This document shows, piece by piece, positions 5,071 through 5,277 of a DNA stretch of 5,277 nucleotides. The notes beneath the pieces were generated by a model. That model was given only the letters and a program-made list of their open reading frames with translations, made no database searches and was not told the origin of the DNA. Position 1 is the first letter of the stretch; each line of letters starts with the position of its first letter. Source of the DNA: Chrysiogenia bacterium. Lineage in GTDB: Bacteria; JAGRBM01. The translations under genes and the position numbers were made by a program. Location of the stretch: contig JAGRBM010000476.1 of assembly GCA_020434085.1 (NCBI GenBank), forward strand, positions 1 to 5,277, read 5' to 3'.

Positions 5071-5080
5071 CCAGCACCGA
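5062..5080. other. Probable sequence junction (assembly chimera or rearrangement)
   Basis: To the left, the minus strand carries a cysteine-rich peptide gene with its own terminator. To the right, the plus strand carries what looks like the interior of a Bacteroidota-type surface protein. Each gene is cut at this point: the peptide lacks a signal sequence and ATG, and the surface protein lacks a start. The exact breakpoint cannot be placed more finely than about 20 bases from one sequence. Confidence 0.5.
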
Positions 5081-5277
5081 TGACGTGGTGATCAGGAACG
5101 ATGTACAGCCAGTGGCGGATGCAGACGAGGCCAATGCAGGCCCGGTGTTTGATATCTGTGGCAGCCTGGTTTACCCCAGCAATGCGGTAGCGGCTACAGG
5201 TACGGGCACGTGGAGCAAGGCAAGCGGCCCGGCCGGGGCGTTGGTGTTCAGCATAGGGCCGAACGCGCCCGATCAGG
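5070..5277 (+). CDS. Fragment of a Bacteroidota-type surface repeat protein (partial at both ends)
   Basis: The plus-strand frame with codons starting at 5070, 5073 and so on is open to the window edge. It reads PSTDDVVIRNDVQ, then PVADADEANAGPVFDICGS, then GTGTWSKASGPAGALVFSIG, ending PNAPDQ. The spacing of AGP, D-I-C-G, GTGTW, SGPAGA and FS-x-x-x-x-N-A-P recalls PKD/Ig-like repeats of large adhesins and gliding-type surface proteins of Bacteroidota. Codon use differs from the rest of the window: AGG for Arg and GTA, ATA, GCA and AAT, where neighbours prefer CGC, GTC, ATC and GCC. No credible start or ribosome site lies upstream: the frame runs back through the cysteine-rich gene without ATG. 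It therefore looks like the interior of a long gene joined here abruptly. Family recognition is by eye. Confidence 0.45.

Noticed and set aside
5071-5134. TTG-initiated N-terminus of the cysteine-rich ORF, including a possible lipobox around ATGC (residues 7-10)
   Set aside because: There is no basic n-region and no real hydrophobic core, the start is only TTG, and the opposite strand has a better coding signal here.

Overview
The window is about 5.3 kb of high-GC bacterial DNA, probably from a Gram-negative bacterium: one product has a Sec signal peptide and the genes use GC-rich third positions, with CGC-type arginine codons. The lineage cannot be fixed from sequence alone. Nearly all the coding lies on the minus strand, so the genes below are read from high to low coordinates.

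Layout, left to right. Positions 1-156 hold the last 51 codons of an unidentified plus-strand gene that ends in a sliding-clamp-like motif (QMELF). A roughly 110-bp inverted-repeat element (165-276) fills the gap between it and the convergent minus-strand genes. Next come a MerA/lipoamide-dehydrogenase-type flavoprotein (285-1802) and a TVP38/TMEM64 (VTT-domain) membrane protein (1842-2585). These form a two-gene unit whose candidate promoter overlaps a palindromic operator-like site (2690-2724). Upstream of that is a three-gene bufferin-type RiPP cassette: bufC (DUF2063, 2717-3544), bufB (DUF692, multinuclear iron oxidase, 3537-4367) and a secreted six-cysteine precursor peptide bufA (4453-4722). 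An 85-bp gap with a strong stem-loop separates bufA from bufB. A perfect intrinsic terminator (4875-4896) then closes a separate, further-upstream minus-strand gene. That gene encodes a second cysteine-rich low-complexity peptide (4925 to about 5070) sharing the NSCKG motif with BufA.

The last ~200 bases (about 5070-5277) look different. Their plus strand encodes a fragment resembling the extracellular repeats of Bacteroidota surface proteins, with a different codon choice and no plausible start. The cysteine-rich gene loses its expected signal peptide at the same point. The simplest reading is a junction near 5062-5080, either an assembly chimera or a real rearrangement.

Working model (inference): BufB, helped by its partner BufC, modifies cysteines of the exported BufA peptide, and perhaps of the second cysteine-rich peptide, to make periplasmic metal (copper-type) binding peptides. 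The neighbouring VTT membrane protein and thiol-disulfide flavoenzyme are a known functional pair, fused in other bacteria. They could serve the same metal or thiol stress response, but they appear to have their own promoter.
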